Shown one piece after another: positions 1 through 5,889 of a DNA stretch of 6,557 bases (its first letter is position 1; each line of letters starts with the position of its first letter). This DNA comes from Candidatus Zymogenus sp. (GTDB taxonomy: Bacteria; Desulfobacterota; Zymogenia; Zymogenales; Zymogenaceae), in the NCBI GenBank assembly GCA_030613285.1, contig JAUWME010000141.1, forward strand, positions 1 to 6,557. The letters run 5' to 3'. The notes under the pieces are model-generated. The model made no database searches. It was given only the letters and a program-made list of their open reading frames with translations, and was not told the origin of the DNA. The translations under genes and the position numbers were made by a program.

Positions 1-150
1 GAAAACATCTCTCCTCAAAATGACAGGTAGTTGAAAAAAGCATATTGAGATTGCTTCGTCGCCAGAGCTCCTCTTGAATGACATCAAAGGGAGAATAACA
101 TTATGATTTTGTATTAGCATGGATTCCCGCTTCCCAAGGGAATGACATTC
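1..150. repeat. Degenerate dispersed-repeat remnants in left intergenic region
   Basis: The gene-free left flank (1-251) contains fragments that look like decayed copies of short dispersed repeats. Three copies of an 'AATGACA' end occur at about 19-25, 77-83 and 141-147. The first ends a partial unit, the second ends a unit beginning ATTGAGATTGCTTCGTCG near 43, and the third ends the unit GGATTCCCGC...GGGAATGACAT near 121-148. The last unit can fold through ATTCCC (123-128) with GGGAAT (138-143), or through TTCCC (131-135) with GGGAA (138-142). I recall repeats of this style as common between genes in deltaproteobacterial and related genomes; that is memory, not a search. I see nothing convincing in 151-251, and no coding frame in the flank. 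Confidence 0.45.
34..56 (-). terminator. Possible weak intrinsic terminator of the SH3-M48 operon
   Basis: Read on the minus strand, AAGCA and TGCTT form a 5-bp stem around a 9-nt loop and run directly into a T tract (the A run at 34-39 on the plus strand). It lies about 200 bases downstream of the protease stop codon. The stem is short and AT-rich and sits within the repeat remnant, so it may be accidental. Confidence 0.22.
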
Positions 151-251
151 AATGCTCTTTTCCCAGTAAAAACCACCCCATTACTTCTTCCCCAAAGAAC
201 ACCTAATTCCCCTTGAGTACGCCTCGTTAACAGTCCCCCTTGTCTCGTCGG

Positions 252-1199
252 CTATTTGTACTTCACATCACCATCATTGTTGTAATCAATATAGTTTTTG
301 TGGTACTCGGATACTATGGGATTTACCTGCCTGCTAAAACGTTCCTCTAAAACCATCCCTTTGGTATTGTCAAAACCTCTTCTTGAAACTATCCTTTTTG
401 CCCGGTCAATCCTGCTATCTACGCTCGGATGAGTGGAAAAAAGGAGCTTTACGGTTCTATCCATTATTTCTTCGCCATTGGTTCTGTCAGGGTCGGTGGA
501 TATGTTGCCTTTTGCTTTAGTCTTTTTCAGAAATTCCAAAAGCCCGTTTGGGTCATATCCCGCCTTTGATGTGTAAATCAGAGAAAGTCTGTCTGCCTGA
601 TATTCATCGACTTTGGCGTAACCCTTAAAGAGTACATTTGTTCCGTACAACGTTGCCCTATTAAAGATATGAGAATCAACGTTGAGGTAGTTTCCTACGA
701 CCTTTCCGCCTACTTGCAGAAATCTCTTTTTTTCAATCTCCTTGACAATATGTTTTTTTGCTACATGGGCAACTTCATGGGCCAAAACGGCCGCAAGCTC
801 CGCTTCTGTATCAATGATATCAAGTGCCCCCACCGTGATAAAGATATATCCCCCAGGACAGGCAAAGGCATTTACGATGTCTGTATCCAAAACGCCGAAG
901 GAATAGTGAAGGTTGGGCCTGCCCGACTTTCTTGCAACGGTGTTTCCAACAAGGCTAACATATCGGGTAAGCTCAGGGTCACGAACTACGCCATAGCGCC
1001 CCGCAATGTTTGCGGCAATCGATCTGCCAATTCTTATCTCCTCAGCTTCGGTCATCGGCAAGATGTCTGGAATGGCGGTAATGGTAGCGTTGACTATATC
1101 GTTTATGCTGGGTTGATATATATATGTAGGCACACAACTGACCAGAGACAGCGTCATTAAACTCAAGACTATCAATCTGAGTCCAGTCTTTTTTTTCAT
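252..1199 (-). CDS. M48 family metalloprotease, lipoprotein
   Basis: A zinc-dependent peptidase of family M48, in the BepA/LoiP-like group of periplasmic proteases linked to outer-membrane protein quality control. Residues 1-22 form a lipoprotein signal peptide with lipobox LVSC (Cys22). The residue after Cys is Val rather than Asp, which suggests outer-membrane sorting. The catalytic motif HEVAH lies at 141-145, with glutamate Glu142. The likely third zinc ligand is Glu199 in DEYQAD (198-203), and the family's STHPS motif is at 255-259. The motif set is complete, so an active enzyme of normal length (315 aa) is likely. The ATG overlaps the TGA of the upstream SH3 gene (ATGA), implying translational coupling. 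The exact substrate cannot be read from the sequence; a chaperone or assembly role remains possible. Confidence 0.93.
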   Translation of the reverse strand: MKKKTGLRLIVLSLMTLSLVSCVPTYIYQPSINDIVNATITAIPDILPMTEAEEIRIGRSIAANIAGRYGVVRDPELTRYVSLVGNTVARKSGRPNLHYSFGVLDTDIVNAFACPGGYIFITVGALDIIDTEAELAAVLAHEVAHVAKKHIVKEIEKKRFLQVGGKVVGNYLNVDSHIFNRATLYGTNVLFKGYAKVDEYQADRLSLIYTSKAGYDPNGLLEFLKKTKAKGNISTDPDRTNGEEIMDRTVKLLFSTHPSVDSRIDRAKRIVSRRGFDNTKGMVLEERFSRQVNPIVSEYHKNYIDYNNDGDVKYK

Positions 1200-1759
1200 T
1201 TTTTAAGACCCCCAGTATTGATAAAATCATTCATCTCATAATCTGAGATTGTAATCGATTCCATAAACTGTACTGATTCAAAATCTTCAAAATAAAAACC
1301 CAAATTATCGCTTTCGCCAATCCCCCTCCCACCCGCAGATGCGGTAATGGAGCCGTCGCCGCTTCCCTTAAAACCGTGTTTTAGTTTGTCAAGCAAGTTT
1401 CCGTCTGATCCCTTTTTTGAGGCATCAGTACCGTTTTTCGGTGGGTCGGCAATATAAACCGGGTATTTGTCGGAATCGTTTTTGCTCAAAACTACCCTGT
1501 TTATCCATCCCCCGGTGCCATCCTGCTTTTCCACCTGAAACCAATCTCCCTTCCAATACAAGACTATCAGTGGGTCATTTTTTTTGATTTTGCCCAATAT
1601 CCTGTATTCGGTCCCTGGGCCATTTAGCATATAGGCATCGGGTGTGTCTATGTAAATATAGTCTTGTCTCTGGGCATGGGCAGATGGCGTACTAATCAAA
1701 ATTGCAATGGCCGCAACCAGACAAAAAATAACAATGGCAGTAATTGTTTCTCTCTTCAT
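1196..1759 (-). CDS. Exported bacterial SH3-domain protein
   Basis: A 187-residue exported protein. Residues 1-29 are a Sec signal peptide (basic start, hydrophobic core, AHA cleavage site before Gln30). Residues about 33-92 match a bacterial SH3 (SH3b) fold: LNGPGTEYRILGKI, then DPLIVLYWKGDWFQVEK and a GGWINRVVL end. Such domains usually bind cell-wall peptides or proteins. A low-complexity Gly/Ser/Lys linker (about 107-150) leads to an acidic C-terminal segment (153-187) containing FESVQFMESITISDYEMNDF and ending GGLKK. The start has an excellent Shine-Dalgarno sequence, AGGAGG at 1766-1771, six bases from the ATG. The gene is first in an operon with the M48 lipoprotease, which its stop codon overlaps. 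A role as partner or targeting factor of the protease is inferred from this coupling. No enzymatic function is visible. Confidence 0.85.
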   Translation of the reverse strand: MKRETITAIVIFCLVAAIAILISTPSAHAQRQDYIYIDTPDAYMLNGPGTEYRILGKIKKNDPLIVLYWKGDWFQVEKQDGTGGWINRVVLSKNDSDKYPVYIADPPKNGTDASKKGSDGNLLDKLKHGFKGSGDGSITASAGGRGIGESDNLGFYFEDFESVQFMESITISDYEMNDFINTGGLKK

Positions 1760-1820
1760 TTTGTCCCTCCTCTCAATTCAACTATTTGAGCTACCTTTAA
1801 TTTTTAAATAGCAATATAAC

Positions 1821-1849
1821 ATAATAGTACTTTTCTGCAATATTTTCAA
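1821..1849 (-). promoter_or_regulatory. Sigma70-type promoter of the SH3-M48 operon
   Basis: On the minus strand TTGAAA (1849-1844), a 17-base spacer and TATTAT (1826-1821) give a near-consensus promoter, five of six matches in each box. Transcription would start near 1814, leaving a leader of about 55 bases before the SH3 start. No clear terminator separates it from prmA upstream, so some read-through is possible. Confidence 0.65.
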
Positions 1850-1891
1850 GGTTTTTGTGTATTGTTTTTAATTGACTTTTTTAATTACTAT

Positions 1892-2812
1892 TTAATAGAC
1901 CTTCAAATTAACTAAACCCCACTCGCCCAATGTCCTTTCAATCACAGAAAACCGGTAAATATCACCAAAAGCAGACAGAACTTCATCCTTTTCTCCCACC
2001 AAAAACCCAGAGAGGATAAGATGTCCTTGATGTGCAGTAAAAGCTAAAAGGGATGTGGCAACCCTCTTAATCTCTTGCCCAGATAGATTTGCTACAACAA
2101 TGTCAAATCTCTCGTTGAGAATATTAGGGTTCATCCCGTCGTCCCCCCCAAAACTTTCGTGTCTAATCTCCACTATGTCCTGCACATCATTTCTGATGAC
2201 ATTATCCATTGCGGAATCCACAGCATCCCTATCAGAGTCAACCCCAAAAACCCTATTAGCGCCTAATAAAGCCCCAGCAATACTCAGTATCCCAGAACCG
2301 CATCCCACATCCAAAATTGAGGAGACGGATTTATTTCCGGTCAAAAATATCTCCTCGATAGCGGTAAGAGACAGCACGGTAGTCTCGTGGGTTCCAGTGC
2401 CAAAAGCCACTCCCGGAAGTATCCGAATGACTATCTCACCTTCTCGCTTTCGGTAGTCCTCCCAGGGTGGAGAAACAACTACCTTGTCGGTTACCTTCTT
2501 CGTTTTGAAATAGTGTTGATACTTTTCTTTCCACTCATCTCCAATTTCGCTGACTTCATAGGAGAGTACCGTCCCCTTCCCCCAGATATCGGTAAGGGCT
2601 AAAAGATACTCCTCCAATTGCTTGAGCTTGTTTTCGGCCCCATCCATTTCGAGATATATTAGTGAAGCACATTCCCCCTGCCATTCCTTTGTTTTTCCCT
2701 CACTCTCTTCCACCACCCCTTCGGGGGAAAGGGATAAGAGAAAATCGTTGAGAGCATACATGGCCCCGTCAATGACCTTAACTGATACGGCGATAAGGAC
2801 GTTTTCTTTCAT
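1892..2812 (-). CDS. prmA: Ribosomal protein L11 methyltransferase PrmA
   Basis: A cytoplasmic S-adenosylmethionine-dependent methyltransferase that methylates ribosomal protein L11. Numbered from the chosen ATG (306 aa), the N-terminal substrate-binding domain covers about 1-95. It is followed by the PrmA linker signature (EWKEKYQHYF, then VVVSPPWE) and the family motif GVAFGTGTHETT at about 134-145. SAM-binding motif I (ILDVGCGSGI) is near 166-175, the acidic motif II (VFGVDSD) near 188-194, and the post-motif FDIVVANLSGQE near 236-247. In typical PrmA the last motif reads NILA; here it is VANLSG, a mild divergence. The frame extends upstream to a TTG at 2896 with AAGGT six bases before it, which would add 28 residues. 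I chose the ATG at 2812 because it gives the usual family length and N-terminus, although it lacks a Shine-Dalgarno sequence. A promoter positioned for a leaderless transcript lies just upstream. Confidence 0.93.
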   Translation of the reverse strand: MKENVLIAVSVKVIDGAMYALNDFLLSLSPEGVVEESEGKTKEWQGECASLIYLEMDGAENKLKQLEEYLLALTDIWGKGTVLSYEVSEIGDEWKEKYQHYFKTKKVTDKVVVSPPWEDYRKREGEIVIRILPGVAFGTGTHETTVLSLTAIEEIFLTGNKSVSSILDVGCGSGILSIAGALLGANRVFGVDSDRDAVDSAMDNVIRNDVQDIVEIRHESFGGDDGMNPNILNERFDIVVANLSGQEIKRVATSLLAFTAHQGHLILSGFLVGEKDEVLSAFGDIYRFSVIERTLGEWGLVNLKVY

Positions 2813-2818
2813 GAGAAC

Positions 2819-2846
2819 AGTATAATGGATTTTCAACTTAGGACAA
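2819..2846 (-). promoter_or_regulatory. Possible prmA promoter giving a leaderless mRNA
   Basis: On the minus strand TTGTCC (2846-2841), a 16-base spacer and TATACT (2824-2819) lie upstream of the prmA ATG. The -10 box ends six bases before the ATG, so the predicted first transcribed base would be at or beside the A of the start codon. The -10 box matches five of six positions and the -35 box four of six, so this is tentative. Confidence 0.35.
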
Positions 2847-2904
2847 GGGAAAAATGGCAACAAATGAAAGTGTGCATTTTTTTGTTCAAGAAACAATAAT
2901 TACC

Positions 2905-2933
2905 TTGACAAATCATCTCTTTTTCAATATCAT
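2905..2933 (+). promoter_or_regulatory. Near-consensus promoter of tRNA-Phe
   Basis: TTGACA (2905-2910, perfect -35), a 17-base spacer and TATCAT (2928-2933, five of six) place the transcription start near 2940, about nine bases before the mature tRNA. The strength suits a stable-RNA gene. It overlaps the region upstream of the divergent prmA gene. Confidence 0.75.
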
Positions 2934-2948
2934 ATCTAATTCAGATAC

Positions 2949-3024
2949 GCCGCGGTAGCTCAGTCGGTAGAGCATCGGACTGAAAATCCGAGTGTCCCCA
3001 GTTCAATTCTGGGCTGCGGCACCA
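2949..3024 (+). tRNA. tRNA-Phe (anticodon GAA)
   Basis: The 76-base sequence folds into a complete cloverleaf. The acceptor stem GCCGCGG pairs with CTGCGGC, including one G-U pair. The D arm is GCTC...GAGC and the anticodon arm is TCGGA-CTGAAAA-TCCGA. The T arm is CCCAG-TTCAATT-CTGGG. The anticodon loop reads CTGAAAA, giving GAA, which decodes UUC/UUU as phenylalanine. Discriminator A and an encoded CCA end follow. It has its own promoter and two terminators, so it is probably a single-gene transcript. Confidence 0.97.
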
Positions 3025-3033
3025 ATAGTCTCA

Positions 3034-3067
3034 AGGGGGTTTCAGGAATACTGGCCCCTCTTTTTTT
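3034..3067 (+). terminator. Intrinsic terminator of tRNA-Phe
   Basis: AGGGG (3034-3038) pairs with CCCCT (3055-3059). An inner CAG/CTG stem (3043-3045 with 3051-3053) closes a GAATA loop, with an asymmetric internal loop between the two stems. A C and seven T residues follow at 3060-3067. It begins ten bases after the tRNA CCA end. Confidence 0.6.
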
Positions 3068-3076
3068 GGTTTAATA

Positions 3077-3113
3077 AGAGGGTTACAAGTTTTTGTGACC
3101 CTCTATTTTTTTT
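3077..3113 (+). terminator. Second tandem intrinsic terminator after tRNA-Phe
   Basis: AGAGGGTTAC (3077-3086) pairs with GTGACCCTCT (3095-3104) as a 10-bp stem with one T-G wobble and an 8-base loop. An A and eight T residues follow (3106-3113). It is stronger than the preceding hairpin, and the two together should isolate the tRNA transcript from the downstream surface genes. Confidence 0.75.
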
Positions 3114-3136
3114 GGGTGTTACAAGAAGTGTTACAA
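3082..3136 (+). repeat. Short direct repeats GTTACAA x3
   Basis: GTTACAA occurs at 3082-3088, 3118-3124 and 3130-3136. The last two are part of a 9-base repeat GTGTTACAA with exactly 12-base periodicity. A related GTTACGA is near 3204-3210. Location just downstream of a tRNA gene is compatible with integrase arm-type sites or a protein-binding array, but the repeats are short and the first lies inside a terminator stem. Confidence 0.35.
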
Positions 3137-3226
3137 TTTTTAGCCAAAAAATTAGCTACTTTTTTTGCGTGAGTCCAGAAAATTGGGAAATGCAATAAGT
3201 ACAGTTACGAGACCCGAAGTGAATAC

Positions 3227-3255
3227 TTGACAAAAAGGTTACTTAATGCTAAATT
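3227..3255 (+). promoter_or_regulatory. Promoter of the CDP-alcohol phosphatidyltransferase gene
   Basis: TTGACA (3227-3232, perfect -35), a 17-base spacer and TAAATT (3250-3255, four of six) suggest a start near 3262. This leaves a leader of about 90 bases before the GTG start at 3354. It may also serve the downstream glycerophosphotransferase gene. Confidence 0.55.
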
Positions 3256-3353
3256 TATGTCCAATGAACAGAGTGTTGTGCAAAATTTATCGAACTACAT
3301 GAAAATAAGTATCGCAATATGCTTATCAGTTTTACAATCGAAGGACTTCTGTA

Positions 3354-4109
3354 GTGTCTCTATATTCTCTGGATGATGTAAAAAAGACTATACTGTTGGA
3401 CAGCTGGTGGGGCAGATACTTTCTTGATCCCATTTCCATAAGACTAACATGGCTCGTTGCCAATTTTACAAAACTCTCTCCCAATGCTGTAACGGTTCTT
3501 TCTTTTCTCTTTTCCCTGATATCTGCATATCTATTCTATCTGGGCGAACCAGTATATTTAGTAATGGGAGCATTTGTATATGAATTTGGCTTTATTCTGG
3601 ACACCGTTGATGGAAAGCTGGCACGCCTGACGGGAAAAATATCCACCACCGGAGCCTTATTAGATGTTTACCTGGATAATATCAGAGTTTTTGCCAACCT
3701 CTTCGCTCTGGTGATAGGCCAGTACCAATTGTTGGGAGAGTCGAAATATCTCATTATCGGCCTATGTTATCTCTTTGTACATTTTTTACAAATTTTATCA
3801 AAATATATGGTCTTATACTATTTGGGGACGAATTATAAGCAGGATTTCTACAGCGGAGAAACAAAAAATACTCAAGAAGGACTGTTTGCCGCCATAAAGA
3901 GCTTTTTCGACAAGAGAAAACTGAACATGGTATTGTTTTCCACCGTGGAGGGAGAAGCGTTCATCTTTTTTATTGGTCCCCTGACGGGCTTCATCTTTGA
4001 ATCAATAGTACTATCACTTGTTTTGATAATCCTGTTTTATATGTTGAAATCGATTCTATTCTTTAGAAATTCCATAGCCCTGGATAAAAAAAAGACAACA
4101 AGTGGGTAA
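3354..4109 (+). CDS. CDP-alcohol phosphatidyltransferase family membrane protein
   Basis: An integral membrane enzyme that moves a phospho-alcohol group from a CDP-linked donor to an alcohol acceptor, or a phosphatidyl group from CDP-diacylglycerol. The family signature DGx2ARx8Gx3Dx3D is intact: Asp86-Gly87, Ala90-Arg91, Gly100, Asp104 and Asp108, with an additional Asp83 before it. These Asp residues bind two metal ions and the CDP moiety. About six hydrophobic segments are visible (roughly 45-63, 67-82, 111-127, 132-158, 202-215, 217-237), with a polar loop at about 160-195. The GTG start has AAGGA at 3341-3345, eight bases upstream. At 251 residues it is longer than PgsA or PssA types. 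The neighbouring cytidylyltransferase and glycerophosphotransferase suggest a dedicated surface-lipid or polymer pathway rather than housekeeping phospholipid synthesis, but the donor and acceptor cannot be read from sequence. Confidence 0.9.
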   Translation: MSLYSLDDVKKTILLDSWWGRYFLDPISIRLTWLVANFTKLSPNAVTVLSFLFSLISAYLFYLGEPVYLVMGAFVYEFGFILDTVDGKLARLTGKISTTGALLDVYLDNIRVFANLFALVIGQYQLLGESKYLIIGLCYLFVHFLQILSKYMVLYYLGTNYKQDFYSGETKNTQEGLFAAIKSFFDKRKLNMVLFSTVEGEAFIFFIGPLTGFIFESIVLSLVLIILFYMLKSILFFRNSIALDKKKTTSG

Positions 4110-4191
4110 ACGACCCGCCAAGCAATCCAACTTAAAAATTACTATCGAAAAGCACGAATTAGATTTTATCGAGTAAATTGTATTTTCGAGA

Positions 4192-4207
4192 CAACAGCAA
4201 TCTGTTG
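4192..4207 (+). repeat. Perfect inverted repeat in the gap between the two transferases
   Basis: CAACAG (4192-4197), a CAAT loop and CTGTTG (4202-4207) form a 6-bp perfect hairpin in the 144-base gap between the two plus-strand genes. No T tract follows, so it is not an intrinsic terminator. It could be an operator, an mRNA stability element or chance. Confidence 0.3.
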
Positions 4208-4253
4208 CAGCAAACAGGCTTGGTAGAAAGCAGAAATAAGGATAAAGCAATTT

Positions 4254-5867
4254 ATGTTGGGAGGTCCAAGAAAATTTATCAAGTTTCTGGGGATGCTGCT
4301 TTTGACAAAAAAGCTGCAATCTCGGATGATTAATAATGAATTTAGCGTTTTTATTTTTTTATTCATGCTCGCGGTATATCACTTTCTGTTTTTGCTTTTA
4401 CTAACCATCCTTGATTTCCCAATTATCTACTATCTTGTCCTCGCAGTAATTGCCATTCATGCGTATTGTTTTATCTTCTTTGTTAGATTTATCTATTATC
4501 TCATTTTTGAAAACACATCTTTTTTAAACCCAAAAACTGTATATCCTGATTTTCCCATCAACGCTTCAAAAGTGGTTTCAAATTATTCTTTTTTTTATCT
4601 TTCCCTTTTTACCGTAGATTTTCTTTTTATCCTCATGGTTTTTGTAAAACCAGATACGCATTGGCTCTTTTCGAGCATCGCATTAATCATCTTTGTGGAT
4701 CTTCTCTACTTTATATTCTATTACTTTTTTCTCCTTCCTTTAAAGAAGATTAGAGATAGATATATTTCGGAGCATGATTCCGATATTATTGTATATTTAG
4801 CGGGTATGATCAATACCGAATATCAGATGGATCAGTGGCTTCCAATACTTGAAAAGCTCTCCCAAAAGTACAAAACAACTATAGTTTTTTACGAATCTCA
4901 TTTTATTTCCTACGGAACAAGATTGGCCATTCCCGCCATGAGGATAATAAATGTCAGGAAGCTATCGGAAATTATCGATCAGGGTAATGCCAAGGTCATT
5001 TTTTATCTCAACAATAACGGATTCAACTACAATTTGTTGATTTTCAAAAAGTACATTCACGTTCATCTCAATCACGGTGACAGCGACAAGGCAGCTAACG
5101 CCGAGAGCACCGCAAAGGACTACGATTATCTTTTTATTGCGGGACAGGCATCGGTGGAACGTCATCTTCGTGCGGGGTGGGATCGGGAAAAGCTCAAGGT
5201 AGTTGGACGTCCCCAGCTTGAGTTTTTTGGGAAAGACAAGGTAAAGGTGAAAGAGGGAGGCAGGAAAACGGTACTTTATGCGCCAACCTTTGAAGGGAAT
5301 AAAGAGACAGACTGTTATTCATCCATTGATAAAATGGGTATGGAGATTGTAAAAGGGATTATTGAAAGTAAGAAGTATCGTTTAGTAGTCAAGCTCCATC
5401 CATATACGGGGGTATTCTTGGAGAAATACCGCCGTATTTCGGGAGAGATGAAGCGTTATATTCGGGACCATGCGGAAGATGGACATTTATGGGTAGATCA
5501 ATTGAAACCAGAGATTAGCTTGTACGACCTCTTTTTAGAAGCGGACGTAGTCATCAGCGATATATCGAGCGTGGCAATAGATTATTTAGTACTAAATCGT
5601 CCGATCATAGCAACGGATCCTTTTGCTATTGGAAGGGTGGAAGGTGAAGAAAAGTATCCATTTTGGAAGGGTTCATATGTTCTGGGTTTGGATGACGATG
5701 TGGTTGGGATGATAGACGATGCGATAGTGAAAGATCCCATGAGGAAGGAACGTGAGAATGTTGCGAAGTACTATCTGGGAGATAACGTCTTCGACTACAA
5801 AGGCATGGTTGATAATTTTATCAGAACCGTCGATGAAATTATTGAAAATCAACTGCTAAAAGAATAG
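4254..5867 (+). CDS. CDP-glycerol glycerophosphotransferase family protein with membrane N-terminus
   Basis: A TagB/TagF-like transferase, the family that moves glycerol-phosphate or ribitol-phosphate from a CDP donor onto an acceptor or growing teichoic-acid chain. Residues about 31-51, 57-80, 111-132 and 140-160 are four hydrophobic membrane segments. The GT-B-like catalytic region covers about 175-530. Visible family motifs are NHGDSDK (273-279, His274), LYAPTFEGN (341-349), KLHP (380-383, His382) and SDISSVAIDY (435-444). His274 and His382 correspond to the two essential TagF histidines. The usual HGTP-type motif is replaced by HGDSDK. The ATG at 4254 follows an in-frame TAG nearby and has AAGGA at 4238-4242 with a rather long 11-base spacing; Met14 or Met25 could also serve. 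It lies 144 bases after the CDP-alcohol transferase, same strand, with no terminator between. The acceptor and the exact CDP-alcohol are unknown. Confidence 0.87.
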   Translation: MLGGPRKFIKFLGMLLLTKKLQSRMINNEFSVFIFLFMLAVYHFLFLLLLTILDFPIIYYLVLAVIAIHAYCFIFFVRFIYYLIFENTSFLNPKTVYPDFPINASKVVSNYSFFYLSLFTVDFLFILMVFVKPDTHWLFSSIALIIFVDLLYFIFYYFFLLPLKKIRDRYISEHDSDIIVYLAGMINTEYQMDQWLPILEKLSQKYKTTIVFYESHFISYGTRLAIPAMRIINVRKLSEIIDQGNAKVIFYLNNNGFNYNLLIFKKYIHVHLNHGDSDKAANAESTAKDYDYLFIAGQASVERHLRAGWDREKLKVVGRPQLEFFGKDKVKVKEGGRKTVLYAPTFEGNKETDCYSSIDKMGMEIVKGIIESKKYRLVVKLHPYTGVFLEKYRRISGEMKRYIRDHAEDGHLWVDQLKPEISLYDLFLEADVVISDISSVAIDYLVLNRPIIATDPFAIGRVEGEEKYPFWKGSYVLGLDDDVVGMIDDAIVKDPMRKERENVAKYYLGDNVFDYKGMVDNFIRTVDEIIENQLLKE

Positions 5868-5889
5868 TGTGATTATCAAAAAACTTCTC

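Larger units (their letters stand above)
3025..3353. other. Gene-free spacer between tRNA-Phe and the surface-polymer module
   Basis: These 329 bases hold two tandem terminators, the GTTACAA repeats and a strong forward promoter. They also hold a leader of about 90 bases containing a weak hairpin (ATAAG/CTTAT around a TATCGCAATA segment). I see no convincing coding frame on either strand and no recognisable integrase remnant. Confidence 0.6.

Noticed and set aside
669..1160. Plus-strand open frame of 163 codons opposite the M48 gene
   Set aside because: It is antisense to a complete metalloprotease with all catalytic motifs and shows no domain-like character.
2055..2825. Three plus-strand open frames opposite prmA
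   Set aside because: They are antisense to the conserved methyltransferase, Ser/Pro-rich in the way shadow frames are, and have no motifs.
3082..3136. The GTTACAA repeats as a CRISPR array
   Set aside because: Repeats are 7-9 bases, spacings are irregular (36 and 12), and no cas genes are nearby.
3140..3171. Inverted repeat TAGC...GCTA followed by a T run, as a third terminator
   Set aside because: Only four base pairs form, around a long AT-rich loop; too weak to support.
2992..3198. Plus-strand open frame starting inside tRNA-Phe
   Set aside because: It starts within the tRNA, runs through both terminators, and resembles no known protein.
3309..3318. TATCGCAATA in the leader, also present on the minus strand near 6468-6477
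   Set aside because: A shared 10-base word is expected many times by chance in a window of this size.
4056..4366. Two minus-strand open frames across the gap between the two transferase genes
   Set aside because: They are Cys/Phe/Leu-rich shadow frames overlapping two real genes, with no Shine-Dalgarno sequence or motif.
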